The notes: generated by a model not told the origin, from the sequence alone. A stretch of 64,000 bases of DNA from an uncultured Dorea sp. (GCA_910578865.1 CAJTRM010000002.1:1-64000), one strand, 5' to 3'; counted from the stretch's first letter, positions 8,349 to 17,754 are shown. A program made the numbers and translations.

Positions 8349-11300
8349 ATGTACGAGCTATCCAAACCGCAGCGGTTAGTTTACGATATGGAAAAATATG
8401 CAGGCGGCGCAATTTCGGTGATTTGCGGCAGTCTTATATATAAGGGTGAGAAGTCTCAGCAGGAGCTGGAAAATGCCGTAAACCATCTGTATCAGATTAA
8501 TGATGCTCTTCGTATGCACGTTATATGTGCAAATGATAGTGTGAAGCAGGAAGTGGACGGATTTGTTCCCCGAAGTGTGGAGACATTAAATTTTATGACA
8601 AAGGAGGAACTTGATGTCTTTGCAGGCCGGTATGCAAAGGAGCCGCATGATCTAAAAGGAGAATTGTGCGAGATTAAGATTATATTTCTCAGTGACGGTT
8701 ATGGACTTCTGATTAAGATGCACCATCTTATTGGTGACGCGTGGACGATGTCGCTTATTTGTTCCCAGTTTAACTGCATTTTAAAGGGTGAGGGGACTTC
8801 GGCTTATTCCTATACGGAATATTTAAAAAAAGAGGACGATTACAGACAGAGCGGCCGTTTCCAAAAGGATCGGACTTTCTTTTTGGAACAGTTTAAGAAA
8901 TGTGATGAGGTTGTCTATCTATCAGAGAAAAAAGAGGAAAAGTTTTGTTCTGAACGCAAGTCCTTTGCAATTGACAAGGGAGCGCAAAAACGAATTACAG
9001 ATTATGCCGAAGAACATCATGTATCGGTTTTTGTATTATTTATGACAGCTCTAGCAGTCTATCTGAACCGGGTGAAAGACAATGCCGAAAAATTTTATCT
9101 GGGCAGTGCGGTCATCAACCGTACAGGCGCGGAAGAAAAGCATACGGCAGGAGTGTTTGTGAATGTTGTGCCAATATTGATAGAACTGGATAACCGTACT
9201 TCCTTTGAAGAGAATCTTTATAAGGTTCAGCAGAATGTATTTTCGGTATTTCGCCATCAGAAGTATCATTATGGTGATGTTTTGTCTGACATCCGAAAGG
9301 AATATCATTTCTCAGAAAAACTTTATGATGTTGTGCTCAACTTTCAAAATGCAGAGATTGCCGGCGCAGGCGGAGAATTTGAAAGTACGTGGTATCACAA
9401 CGGAATGCAGACAGAAAGTCTGCAGATTCACATCGACAGACGGGACGGAACAGATACGTATCGGATGCATTATGATTATCAGACAGGAAAGTTTCGTGGA
9501 GAAGAGATTCAGCAGATGCATCAATATCTGATGAATCTACTGACAGATGCCATGGAAAATGACAGCAAAAAGCTGTATGAACTAGACCTGCTTTCTGTGG
9601 CCGAGCAGAATAAAATCCTTTATGACTTCAATAAAAGCACCGCGGAATATCCAAGGAATAAAAGTGTACATTGCTTATTTGAGGAGCAGGTTCTTAAGAT
9701 TCCGGATGAACCGGCGGTTATTGCCCGGGACAAGATACTGACCTACTTGCAGTTGAATGAGCAGGCAAACCGGATTGCCCACAGTCTGATGGAAATGGGA
9801 GTGAAGAGAGGAGATCTTGTTGCGTTTGCTTTGCCAAGAAAAAGCTATTTGCTTGCTGCCATATTCGGTATCCTGAAAGCAGGAGCGGCATATTTACCCA
9901 TTGATCCGGAATTCCCGGAGGATCGGGTGAATTATATATTAAAAGACAGTCAGGCGAAAATATTTATTACAGATGAGTCCGTCGGGAAGCTTTTGGAAAA
10001 TGAGAAGATGTTCAACCCGGAGATTCATATATCCGGTGAGGATCTATGTTACTGCATCTATACGTCCGGAACCACCGGAAATCCAAAAGGGGTTCTGGTT
10101 CGCCACAGAAATCTGATCAATATCTGCAGTGCAAATGAACGGAACTGCTATCAGACTGCAGCGCTGGCTCAGGAGAAAATCCTGCTCTCAACGGCCAAAT
10201 GCTGCTTTGATGCATTTGCGATTGATTATGGTCTTTTTCTGTTAAACGGCAGCGCAATGATTTTGGCGGACGATTCGGACATCACCGACGGCGGCAGGCT
10301 GGCACAGCTTGCGGTCTTGTACCACGCGGAGGTGCTTCAGTCAACGCCGTCCACCATACGGGCACTGTGTCTGAATGATGCATATGTAAAGATGCTTCGT
10401 CAGATCAAGGTTCTGATACTTGCGGCAGAAAATTTGACTTCCGAGTTGTATGCAAAGCTTAGGGAGCTGACGGATGCCGAGATTTTTAACGGATACGGCC
10501 CCAGTGAGACAACGGTGGGCGCATGCATCGGTAAAATAGATATGGCGGAAATACATATGGGCGAGCCCGTTGCCAATACGCAGATTTATGTTGTGGATCG
10601 GTTTATGCAGCCGGTGCCTGTGGGGGTAAAGGGAGAGCTCTGCATCGCCGGTGACGGGGTCAGCGCCGGGTATCTCAACCGACCGGAGCTGACAGCAGAG
10701 AAATTCGTTGACAATCCATTTGGAGACGGAAAGCTATACAGGACAGGGGATTACGCTTACTGGCGTTGGGACGGGAAGCTCGTCTACGCGGGAAGGCGGG
10801 ATTTCCAGGTGAAGATCCGCGGGCTTCGTGTGGAACTTGAGGAGATTGAAAAGGCAATTGCCGGAGTGGAGGGCATTTCGCAGGCTTGTGTCGTAGTCCG
10901 TAAGAGTGAGGACGGGCGGCAGATGATCTGTGGGTTTTATACCGGAAAGACAATTTCTCCCAAAAAGATCCGTTCAATGATAAAGAGAAAAATACCAAGA
11001 TATATGGTACCGCATATTCTGGTGCCCATTGATGAAATGCCGCTCACCAATAATGGCAAAGTGAATCATAAAATGTTACCGAAGATTGATTTATCTGAAA
11101 TTACAGCGGTAACGGAGTTTGCTATGCCACAGACCAGAGAAGAAAAAATTGTGACGGCGTCCATAGAGTCTGTTTTAGGAATAAGTAGGGTCGGCATTTT
11201 AGATAATTTTTTTGACTTGGGCGGTGACAGTTTAAAAGCAATTGAACTGATAGCAAGGCTTGAAGAGAATGGATACTTTACGGATGTAGAAGCGATTTTT

Positions 11301-14300
11301 TCCTGTGATACGGTTAAGGAGTTAGCAGGAGCAATTGCGATAAAAGGGGAGGATAAAAAACAAGTTCAGGTTTCCGGGAAGATTCCGGTAACCTCTGCAC
11401 AGATGCGCGTTTATACTGCTCAAAGTATGCAAAATGATTCAACCGTTTATAATATGCCGTATGCATTTAAGGTGAAAGAGATTGACGTAGACCGACTCTG
11501 GTATGCCCTTACAGAATTGCTGAACCGCCATGATATTTTAAGGACATATTTTGTAAACGAAGAGGGCGTGATTGTTCCACATGTAGCGGAACAAGTAGTT
11601 TTTGCATTGGAGAAAATCGAAAATGGAAATGTTTCAGCCTTTATACGACCTTTTGACCTGTCAAAAGCCCCGCTGATCAGGGCAGGATATTGTGAAAATC
11701 TTATTGTAATAGATATCCATCATATGATAGCAGACGGTGGTTCCATGCCGGTTATTTTACACGAATTGAACGAACTATATATGGGAAGGCCTCTGGAGGA
11801 TATTACATCCGCTTATCAGCAATTTGCCATGGAAATAACAGACTATACTAAAAGCGAAGAGTATTGGCTGTCTGTTTATCATGATGAATTCCCGAATCTG
11901 GAATTGAAAACAGATTATAACCGTGGCAGACAACAGAATTTTGAGGGAAGTGTACGGTATGATTTTATAGATCTTAGTTTGCATTACAAGATTCTGGACA
12001 AGTGCCAGTACTTAAATATCACACCTTACATGTTTTATATCGGCGCTTTTTATATCCTGCTGTCTAAGTTTTCAGGGAATGAAGACATCGTGATCGGCAT
12101 ACCGGTTAGTGGGCGGAACAGTAAATATCTGCACACAATCGGCATGTTTGTGAATACAATTGCTTTTCGGAGTAAACCATCCGGAATGAAATCAGTGCAT
12201 GAATTTTTGGAGGAAATTAAAAAAGGCACTTCGGATGCAATCGAGAATCAGAATTATCCGTATGGCGAGCTGATAAAAAAACTGAATGTTCACATAAATG
12301 GGCGTAATCCACTGTTTGATGTTATGTTTACTTATCAGAGTGAGTCAATGTCACAGGCTGTTTTTGGTGACCACAAAATAGAATTAGTGGAAATTCCGGC
12401 CACCACTTCCAAGTATGATTTTACATTCAATATTATCCCGTCAGATTCTAAGGTTGTGATTATGCTGGAATATTGTACCGGGCTTTATCAAGACAAGACA
12501 GTGAAGAGGTTTATAGACAGTTATCAGATGATCTTAAAGCAGATGCTTGCGGAAGAAATGTTCCTTAAAGATATTTCAGCGGTAACAGTCAGTGAAGAAT
12601 ACAGGCTGAAAAAGGGTTTCAATAATACAGAGGTTTTTTATTCTCAAAACACATGTGTCCATCAGTTATTTCAGAGGCGTGTTTTAGAATCACCCGATCA
12701 GACGGCAGTCGTTGCCTGTGACCAGACGCTATCTTATGGGCAATTGAACAGACAGGCGAACCGGATAGCCCATAGTTTGTTGGAAAAAGGGGTGCAGACC
12801 GGTGATCTGATCGCTTTTGCTTTGCCGAGGGAAAGTTATTTGATTGCTGTAATCTTTGGAATCCTTAAAGCCGGGGCCGCATATATGCCTGTTGATATGG
12901 ATTACCCGCAAGCCAGAGTAGAATATATGCTGAGTGAAAGCAAAGCTAAGATGTTTATTACGAAGGAAACCGTTGAAGAATTGTTGGATAATGAGAAAAT
13001 CAATAATCCAGATATTAAATTGTCGGGTAAAGACATTTGTTATTGCATTTTCACATCGGGGAGTACAGGTAATCCTAAGGGAATCCTTATTAGCCATAGC
13101 AGTGTGGTAAACTTTGTACACGACAATCGTGTAAATGCGTTCCAAAATAGTATCTTAAAAAACTGCGATTATTTTATTGCATCGAATTCCATATCCTTTG
13201 ATATAGTGCTGCAGGAAATTCATTTACCATTACTGAACGGACGTAGTGTCCTTTTGCTCTCCGACAAGCAGATGTATGACATTGAAACAGCAGCCGGGAT
13301 GTGGAAAGACAGGCGATGTGGACTGATTATTACACCTACGAAACTTCAAGTTTATATGTCCAACGATAATTTTTGCAGACATATGAAGTACATTCGCGTA
13401 ATTATGTGCGGAGCAGAAGTGTTGCCGGAAAAATTGGTACGTAAGATAAGAGGCTATACAGATGCGGTAATCTTTAACGGATATGGACCGACGGAAACAA
13501 CTTGCGGTGTACTGTATTCAAAAGTTGATGACGAGACTCATATAGCGATTGGAAAGCCAACTGCCAACACAAAAATCTATATTGTTGACAAATACCTGCA
13601 TCTTACGCCGATAGGAGTAGCAGGTGAAATCTGTATTGCAGGTGATTGCGTCGGGAATGGGTATCTGAATCGCCCTGAACAGGCCAGTGAAAACTTCATA
13701 GATAATCCTTTTGGATCCGGGAAACTTTACAGAACCGGGGATACGGCTTATTGGCGGGAGGATGGAGAAGTCGTTTATGTGGGCAGAAATGATTTTCAGG
13801 TGAAGATTCGTGGCCTCCGTATTGAGTTGGAAGAGATCAGCAATACGATCTGCTCGATTGACGGTGTAGATCAGGCAGTTGTTCTGGTGCGTAATGAGTC
13901 TGAAGAAGATCAACTAATCTGTGCATTTTACACAGGAAATAAAAGTACCGGCACAGACAAAATCAGAGAAACAGTCAAAGAAAAACTGCCTCAATATATG
14001 ATGCCTCATGTCTTTACATATTTGCCGCAAATGCCTCTGACAGCAAATGGAAAAGTGGATCAGAAAACGCTTTTGAGCATGGACTTGGGAAAGATTGAAC
14101 GAAAAACGGAATATAAAAAGCCAGAGGGGGAAGTACAAAAGCAACTTGCTATAATGATGGAGCAGGTACTCAATTATGATTCCATTGGGTGTAATGATGA
14201 TTTTTTTGAGTTGGGCGGCGACAGTCTGAAAGCAATTGAATTTGTATCTAAGGCTCACAATGAAGGAATTTATTTTTCACTGCAAAATGTATTTGATCAC

Positions 14301-15587
14301 CCTACGCTGCAGGGTTTGTCTGAGTGTATAGAAAAAGGAAATTCGGAAGAGCTTTCTCTTGAGGCAGTAGATTTTACTGAAATAAACCGGATTTTGGAAA
14401 GAAATAATATAAAAGCAGATGAACTACCGGAAAAGACAGAGGTGGGGAATATTTTGCTGGCCGGGGCAACGGGATATCTGGGGATCCATATCCTTGCTGA
14501 TTTTCTGGAACATGATAAAGGAATGGCATACTGCTTGGTGCGTGGGTCAGATATAGAGGACAGTAGGGAAAGGTTAAAGAATCTGCTCAAGTTCTATTTT
14601 GGCGACAGGTATTTTGAGGGAAGATTCCAGAAAGAACAACGAATCAAAGTGATATGCGCTGATCTGCAAAAAGACGATTTTGGTCTGGACAAGCTGAAAT
14701 ATATGGAATTGACAGAGCAAATCCACACAGTGATTCATGCGGCCGCCAGTGTGAAGCATTATGGGTCATATCAATATTTTGATGAGGTAAATGTAGGGAC
14801 GACACGAAAGCTGGTAAAGTTTTGTATGGAAGCAGGCGCCAGACTGATTCATACATCAACCTTAGGGGTATCGGGAAATAGCTTTGCAGATACTTTTGAC
14901 GGCTATACAAGTGAGGATGAAAAATATTTTTATGAAACTAACCTGTATATTGGTCAACCTTTAGACAATGTATATGCACGCAGTAAGTTCAATGCAGAAA
15001 AAGTTGTTCTTGAAAATATGGGGCAAGGGCTGCGGGCAAATATCATGCGGATGGGAAATCTTACGAATCGCAGTGACGGAATGTTTCAGCAAAATTATGC
15101 TACCAATGCATTTCTGATGCGAATAAAAGCGGTGCTGGAAATGAGGATGATTCCAGATTATCTGAAAAATCTTTATTTGGAATTCACCCCTATTGATGCG
15201 GCTGCTTCCGCCGTTATGACACTTGCAAGGCATTTTAGTATGGAGCAGACAGTATTTCATATTAACAGCAATAAAGTAGTCTATATGGACGAACTATTGG
15301 ATTATTTCCAGAAGCTGGGCTGTGGACTTGAAATAGTCAGCGGAAGCAAATTTACAGAATTCCTGAGAAGGACAATGAAGGAAAGCGGCCGGGAATTTAT
15401 TTACGAGACATTTATCAATGATATGGATTCTGATGACCGGCTCAATTATGACAGCAAGATACGTATTGAAAATAGTTTTACAGTGGACTATTTAAAGAGG
15501 CTTGGATTTGAGTGGCCGGAGATTGGACTTGAGTATTTGAGGAAATATATAAATTATTTTAGAAAAATCGGATATCTGGAGGTGTAG
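8349..15587 (+). CDS. Two-module nonribosomal peptide synthetase with terminal reductase (C-A-T-C-A-T-R)
   Basis: The 2412-residue protein carries these domains in order. C1 spans about 1-430 (HHLIGDAW 125-132). A1 spans 440-930 (YTSGTTGNPKG 571-581, NGYGPSETT 714-722). T1 has phosphopantetheine Ser961 in LGGDSL. C2 spans 1010-1420 (HHMIADG 1124-1130). A2 spans 1440-1925 (FTSGSTGNPKG 1568-1578, NGYGPTETT from 1710). T2 has Ser1959. R spans about 2030-2412 (GATGYLG 2039-2045, YARSK with Tyr2209/Lys2213). A starting C domain implies N-acylation, and the NAD(P)H-dependent reductase implies release as an aldehyde. By-eye pocket residues are D-A-I-S-I-A-G-V-G (A1) and D-I-Q-I-I-C-G-C-G (A2), from which I cannot name substrates. 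No epimerase, thioesterase or phosphopantetheinyl transferase is in the window. Confidence 0.95.
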   Translation: MYELSKPQRLVYDMEKYAGGAISVICGSLIYKGEKSQQELENAVNHLYQINDALRMHVICANDSVKQEVDGFVPRSVETLNFMTKEELDVFAGRYAKEPHDLKGELCEIKIIFLSDGYGLLIKMHHLIGDAWTMSLICSQFNCILKGEGTSAYSYTEYLKKEDDYRQSGRFQKDRTFFLEQFKKCDEVVYLSEKKEEKFCSERKSFAIDKGAQKRITDYAEEHHVSVFVLFMTALAVYLNRVKDNAEKFYLGSAVINRTGAEEKHTAGVFVNVVPILIELDNRTSFEENLYKVQQNVFSVFRHQKYHYGDVLSDIRKEYHFSEKLYDVVLNFQNAEIAGAGGEFESTWYHNGMQTESLQIHIDRRDGTDTYRMHYDYQTGKFRGEEIQQMHQYLMNLLTDAMENDSKKLYELDLLSVAEQNKILYDFNKSTAEYPRNKSVHCLFEEQVLKIPDEPAVIARDKILTYLQLNEQANRIAHSLMEMGVKRGDLVAFALPRKSYLLAAIFGILKAGAAYLPIDPEFPEDRVNYILKDSQAKIFITDESVGKLLENEKMFNPEIHISGEDLCYCIYTSGTTGNPKGVLVRHRNLINICSANERNCYQTAALAQEKILLSTAKCCFDAFAIDYGLFLLNGSAMILADDSDITDGGRLAQLAVLYHAEVLQSTPSTIRALCLNDAYVKMLRQIKVLILAAENLTSELYAKLRELTDAEIFNGYGPSETTVGACIGKIDMAEIHMGEPVANTQIYVVDRFMQPVPVGVKGELCIAGDGVSAGYLNRPELTAEKFVDNPFGDGKLYRTGDYAYWRWDGKLVYAGRRDFQVKIRGLRVELEEIEKAIAGVEGISQACVVVRKSEDGRQMICGFYTGKTISPKKIRSMIKRKIPRYMVPHILVPIDEMPLTNNGKVNHKMLPKIDLSEITAVTEFAMPQTREEKIVTASIESVLGISRVGILDNFFDLGGDSLKAIELIARLEENGYFTDVEAIFSCDTVKELAGAIAIKGEDKKQVQVSGKIPVTSAQMRVYTAQSMQNDSTVYNMPYAFKVKEIDVDRLWYALTELLNRHDILRTYFVNEEGVIVPHVAEQVVFALEKIENGNVSAFIRPFDLSKAPLIRAGYCENLIVIDIHHMIADGGSMPVILHELNELYMGRPLEDITSAYQQFAMEITDYTKSEEYWLSVYHDEFPNLELKTDYNRGRQQNFEGSVRYDFIDLSLHYKILDKCQYLNITPYMFYIGAFYILLSKFSGNEDIVIGIPVSGRNSKYLHTIGMFVNTIAFRSKPSGMKSVHEFLEEIKKGTSDAIENQNYPYGELIKKLNVHINGRNPLFDVMFTYQSESMSQAVFGDHKIELVEIPATTSKYDFTFNIIPSDSKVVIMLEYCTGLYQDKTVKRFIDSYQMILKQMLAEEMFLKDISAVTVSEEYRLKKGFNNTEVFYSQNTCVHQLFQRRVLESPDQTAVVACDQTLSYGQLNRQANRIAHSLLEKGVQTGDLIAFALPRESYLIAVIFGILKAGAAYMPVDMDYPQARVEYMLSESKAKMFITKETVEELLDNEKINNPDIKLSGKDICYCIFTSGSTGNPKGILISHSSVVNFVHDNRVNAFQNSILKNCDYFIASNSISFDIVLQEIHLPLLNGRSVLLLSDKQMYDIETAAGMWKDRRCGLIITPTKLQVYMSNDNFCRHMKYIRVIMCGAEVLPEKLVRKIRGYTDAVIFNGYGPTETTCGVLYSKVDDETHIAIGKPTANTKIYIVDKYLHLTPIGVAGEICIAGDCVGNGYLNRPEQASENFIDNPFGSGKLYRTGDTAYWREDGEVVYVGRNDFQVKIRGLRIELEEISNTICSIDGVDQAVVLVRNESEEDQLICAFYTGNKSTGTDKIRETVKEKLPQYMMPHVFTYLPQMPLTANGKVDQKTLLSMDLGKIERKTEYKKPEGEVQKQLAIMMEQVLNYDSIGCNDDFFELGGDSLKAIEFVSKAHNEGIYFSLQNVFDHPTLQGLSECIEKGNSEELSLEAVDFTEINRILERNNIKADELPEKTEVGNILLAGATGYLGIHILADFLEHDKGMAYCLVRGSDIEDSRERLKNLLKFYFGDRYFEGRFQKEQRIKVICADLQKDDFGLDKLKYMELTEQIHTVIHAAASVKHYGSYQYFDEVNVGTTRKLVKFCMEAGARLIHTSTLGVSGNSFADTFDGYTSEDEKYFYETNLYIGQPLDNVYARSKFNAEKVVLENMGQGLRANIMRMGNLTNRSDGMFQQNYATNAFLMRIKAVLEMRMIPDYLKNLYLEFTPIDAAASAVMTLARHFSMEQTVFHINSNKVVYMDELLDYFQKLGCGLEIVSGSKFTEFLRRTMKESGREFIYETFINDMDSDDRLNYDSKIRIENSFTVDYLKRLGFEWPEIGLEYLRKYINYFRKIGYLEV

Positions 15588-15590
15588 GGG

Positions 15591-15818
15591 ATGTTGCTTG
15601 AGAAGGTGAAACGGATTTTACTGCGGTATACGGAGGAGGGGGTGATTACACAGGAGTCTCAGTTGGCTGCTGATCTGGGAATGTCTTCCTTTGATCTGGT
15701 TTCCGTGGTTACGGAATTTGAAGATGAATTTGGGATTGAGATAGCAGATCGGGATATCCGCAGGTTCATCTGTGTTGGGGATATTGTGGAGTATTTGAAT
15801 AGAAAGGTTTTAAAATAA
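15591..15818 (+). CDS. Stand-alone acyl carrier protein for the NRPS
   Basis: The 75-residue carrier begins 3 nt after the NRPS stop, behind a GGAGGTGTAGGGG site. It has the four-helix ACP pattern with the attachment motif LGMSSFD, where Ser33 aligns with the phosphopantetheine Ser of DSL; the usual preceding Asp is Ser here. It probably accepts the acyl group from the AMP ligase encoded upstream and presents it to C1 of the NRPS. It needs a phosphopantetheinyl transferase encoded elsewhere. Confidence 0.88.
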   Translation: MLLEKVKRILLRYTEEGVITQESQLAADLGMSSFDLVSVVTEFEDEFGIEIADRDIRRFICVGDIVEYLNRKVLK

Positions 15819-15830
15819 GGTTTTTATAAA

Positions 15831-16571
15831 ATGTGGAAGAAAAAATACATAGTGCCATTAATGGTCTTTCTTGCTGTTTGCATTGGATTCATTTGCATAA
15901 CGTTACAGAACAGGGAACCGGATTCGTTAAAAGAGGCGAAAATCCCACATCTTATTATAGAAAGTGATACAGCAACTGAGCCGGAAGACCCTTATGACTT
16001 GAGAATAGACTTTGCCGAACTGCAGAAAGAGAACCCTGACATCTATGCATGGATCAAAGTACCGGGGACCAATATTGATTACCCAATATTACAGAGTGCA
16101 GAAGAAGAGGATGAATATTACTTAAACCATACGGCAGAGAAGAAGGAAGGCTTTCCGGGCTCTATTTATACAGAAAAATACAATGCGACCGATTTTTCGG
16201 ATCCGGTAACAGTAATTTACGGACATACATTAAAAGATGGAACCATGTTCAGTGAATTAAAAAAATACAGGGACAAAGAGTTTTTTGAAAGTAATCCGTC
16301 CATTTATATCTATTTGCCGACAGGAAGGCTGACGTATCAGATATTTGCGGCTGTTGCATTTGATGACAGATACCTTCTTGGAAGCTATGATTTTGGGCAG
16401 GCGGGAGATGTAGAAGATTACATTGCAGATCTGAAAAGGTGCAATGACGGGAATTTTAACCCACATATTGCAATCAGTGACGAGATGATTACATTATCTA
16501 CATGCATTGGTACAGCGCCGGATAAGCGTTGGCTTGTCTGCGCTGTAATGACGGAAACGCAAAGGTATTAA
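15831..16571 (+). CDS. srtB: Class B sortase
   Basis: The 246-residue transpeptidase has one N-terminal membrane segment (about 7-24) and a sortase barrel with catalytic His132 (VIYGHTL), Cys225 in TLSTC and Arg233. The insertion between the strands and the overall length fit class B. It cleaves a short sorting motif in secreted proteins and joins them to cell-wall peptidoglycan. It starts 12 nt after the carrier protein, so it appears cotranscribed with the NRPS genes. The next gene encodes a secreted protein ending in SPKTG, matching the (S/P)PXTG preference reported for Clostridioides difficile SrtB, and is its likely partner. Confidence 0.93.
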   Translation: MWKKKYIVPLMVFLAVCIGFICITLQNREPDSLKEAKIPHLIIESDTATEPEDPYDLRIDFAELQKENPDIYAWIKVPGTNIDYPILQSAEEEDEYYLNHTAEKKEGFPGSIYTEKYNATDFSDPVTVIYGHTLKDGTMFSELKKYRDKEFFESNPSIYIYLPTGRLTYQIFAAVAFDDRYLLGSYDFGQAGDVEDYIADLKRCNDGNFNPHIAISDEMITLSTCIGTAPDKRWLVCAVMTETQRY

Positions 16572-16634
16572 GCTTTGGGTTACTGAGGTTTAATATAAGT
16601 TCACACAAAACAATAGATGTAAGGAGGAAACAAA

Positions 16635-17489
16635 ATGGTAAATTGGAAAAGACTTACTGCAGTATTTATGGTAAGTGTGATGTGTCTGGGGACGGCATTT
16701 ACCTCTTTTGCTGCTAATGAGGGCAATACCGGTACTGACGGGGCTGTCCAGGAGTCTGATGAAGCAAATGTTGATGGTATAACAGGAAGTATTCCGGAGG
16801 ATGAGAGCTCAGGCGGAGCAGGGCAGGAGATTGTTCCGGATCTGGGTAATGTCTCAGAGGGCACGTTAAAAGACGAATTACCTGAAAATACAGTAAAGGA
16901 AAGCGAAAATGAAGCCATGCAGCCAGATACAGCAAACGATGATTTGCAGCAAACTACTGTAAGGTCTCAGAAATATCCGGATATAGCAGCTGGAAGCGGT
17001 GCTTTTTGTGACAGAAATGGGAATTACTATACGGTTTCCCAAAGGAGTGTATCCAGTGAAGTAGAACAAATATTAGACAGCCAGGAGAAATTGAGAGGAA
17101 TAGTATCTGCCAGATATAAGGTAAACGCTGCAGACCGTATTGTTGTTCTGGCGGCCAGTGATTTTGAACTGCAAGGTTCTATGCCGGCGGGCGGCCTCGA
17201 GATGACAGTTACGGTCACATCTGATGCGGCATTAAAAGAGGGAGATCCTGTATATGTGCTTCACCAAAAGCATGACGGAAAGTGGGAGATCCTTCCGAGT
17301 TCTGTTGACACACACGGGATGGCATATTCAGAGGCAGGAGTCAGTGTGCATCTGGATTCTCTGTCACCCATCGTAATTGTAAAGGTTATGTCGGGCAATT
17401 CCATTAAGAAACTGGAGGAAAAAAGTGTCAGTCTTTCCGGCACTGACAACAAAGAAAAGAAATCTCCGAAAACAGGTGACTTCTTTTAA
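16635..17489 (+). CDS. Small secreted protein with C-terminal SPKTG sorting-like motif
   Basis: The 284-residue protein has a signal peptide (about 1-27, ending FAA), an acidic low-complexity segment (28-110) and a beta-rich domain (about 115-250) of a kind common in secreted Lachnospiraceae proteins. It finishes KKSPKTGDFF, with SPKTG at 277-281. The hydrophobic span and basic tail that normally follow a sortase motif are missing, and no other frame restores them. The gene sits directly after the class B sortase with an AAGGAGG site, so it is the presumed substrate. Whether a minimal C-terminal motif can be processed is open. Confidence 0.75.
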   Translation: MVNWKRLTAVFMVSVMCLGTAFTSFAANEGNTGTDGAVQESDEANVDGITGSIPEDESSGGAGQEIVPDLGNVSEGTLKDELPENTVKESENEAMQPDTANDDLQQTTVRSQKYPDIAAGSGAFCDRNGNYYTVSQRSVSSEVEQILDSQEKLRGIVSARYKVNAADRIVVLAASDFELQGSMPAGGLEMTVTVTSDAALKEGDPVYVLHQKHDGKWEILPSSVDTHGMAYSEAGVSVHLDSLSPIVIVKVMSGNSIKKLEEKSVSLSGTDNKEKKSPKTGDFF

Positions 17490-17536
17490 GTGAAATATAG
17501 AAACAAAGAAAATATACTATTTTTTGTGTGAATCGG

Positions 17537-17580
17537 ACAGGGAAATGTCAAAATATACATTCCCTGTTCATTTTATTTTG
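17537..17580 (+). terminator. Rho-independent terminator ending the NRPS-sortase run
   Basis: ACAGGGAAATGT (17537-17548) pairs with ACATTCCCTGT (17557-17567) with a single bulged A, and a T-rich tract follows. It separates the NRPS-sortase genes from the MerR operon. Confidence 0.7.
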
Positions 17581-17672
17581 TGTAGAAATTAAACATAACA
17601 CTTGCCGTCGCGCTGTCAACTTGATACAATTAAAAAAATTCTTAAAAAATAATGTTTTCTTTCCCCAGACTA

Positions 17673-17703
17673 TTGACCTTCAGCCTTCTTTAAGGTTCAT
17701 AAT
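17673..17703 (+). promoter_or_regulatory. MerR-type promoter with 19-bp spacer and central dyad
   Basis: The -35 TTGACC (17673-17678) and -10 CATAAT (17698-17703) are 19 bp apart, the over-long spacing typical of promoters activated by MerR proteins through DNA distortion. An ACCTT...AAGGT dyad (17676-17680 and 17692-17696) lies between them. It stands 80 nt upstream of the merR-like gene, indicating autoregulation. Confidence 0.75.
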
Positions 17704-17718
17704 GAGGGCATATCAAAG

Positions 17719-17754
17719 GAATACCTGCAGTCATTTGTACACCTTCAGGTATTC
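17719..17754 (+). repeat. 9-bp inverted repeat in the merR leader
   Basis: GAATACCTG (17719-17727) and CAGGTATTC (17746-17754) form a perfect inverted repeat with an 18-nt loop, just downstream of the predicted transcription start and before the ribosome-binding site. It may be a second operator or an RNA hairpin in the leader. Confidence 0.55.
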
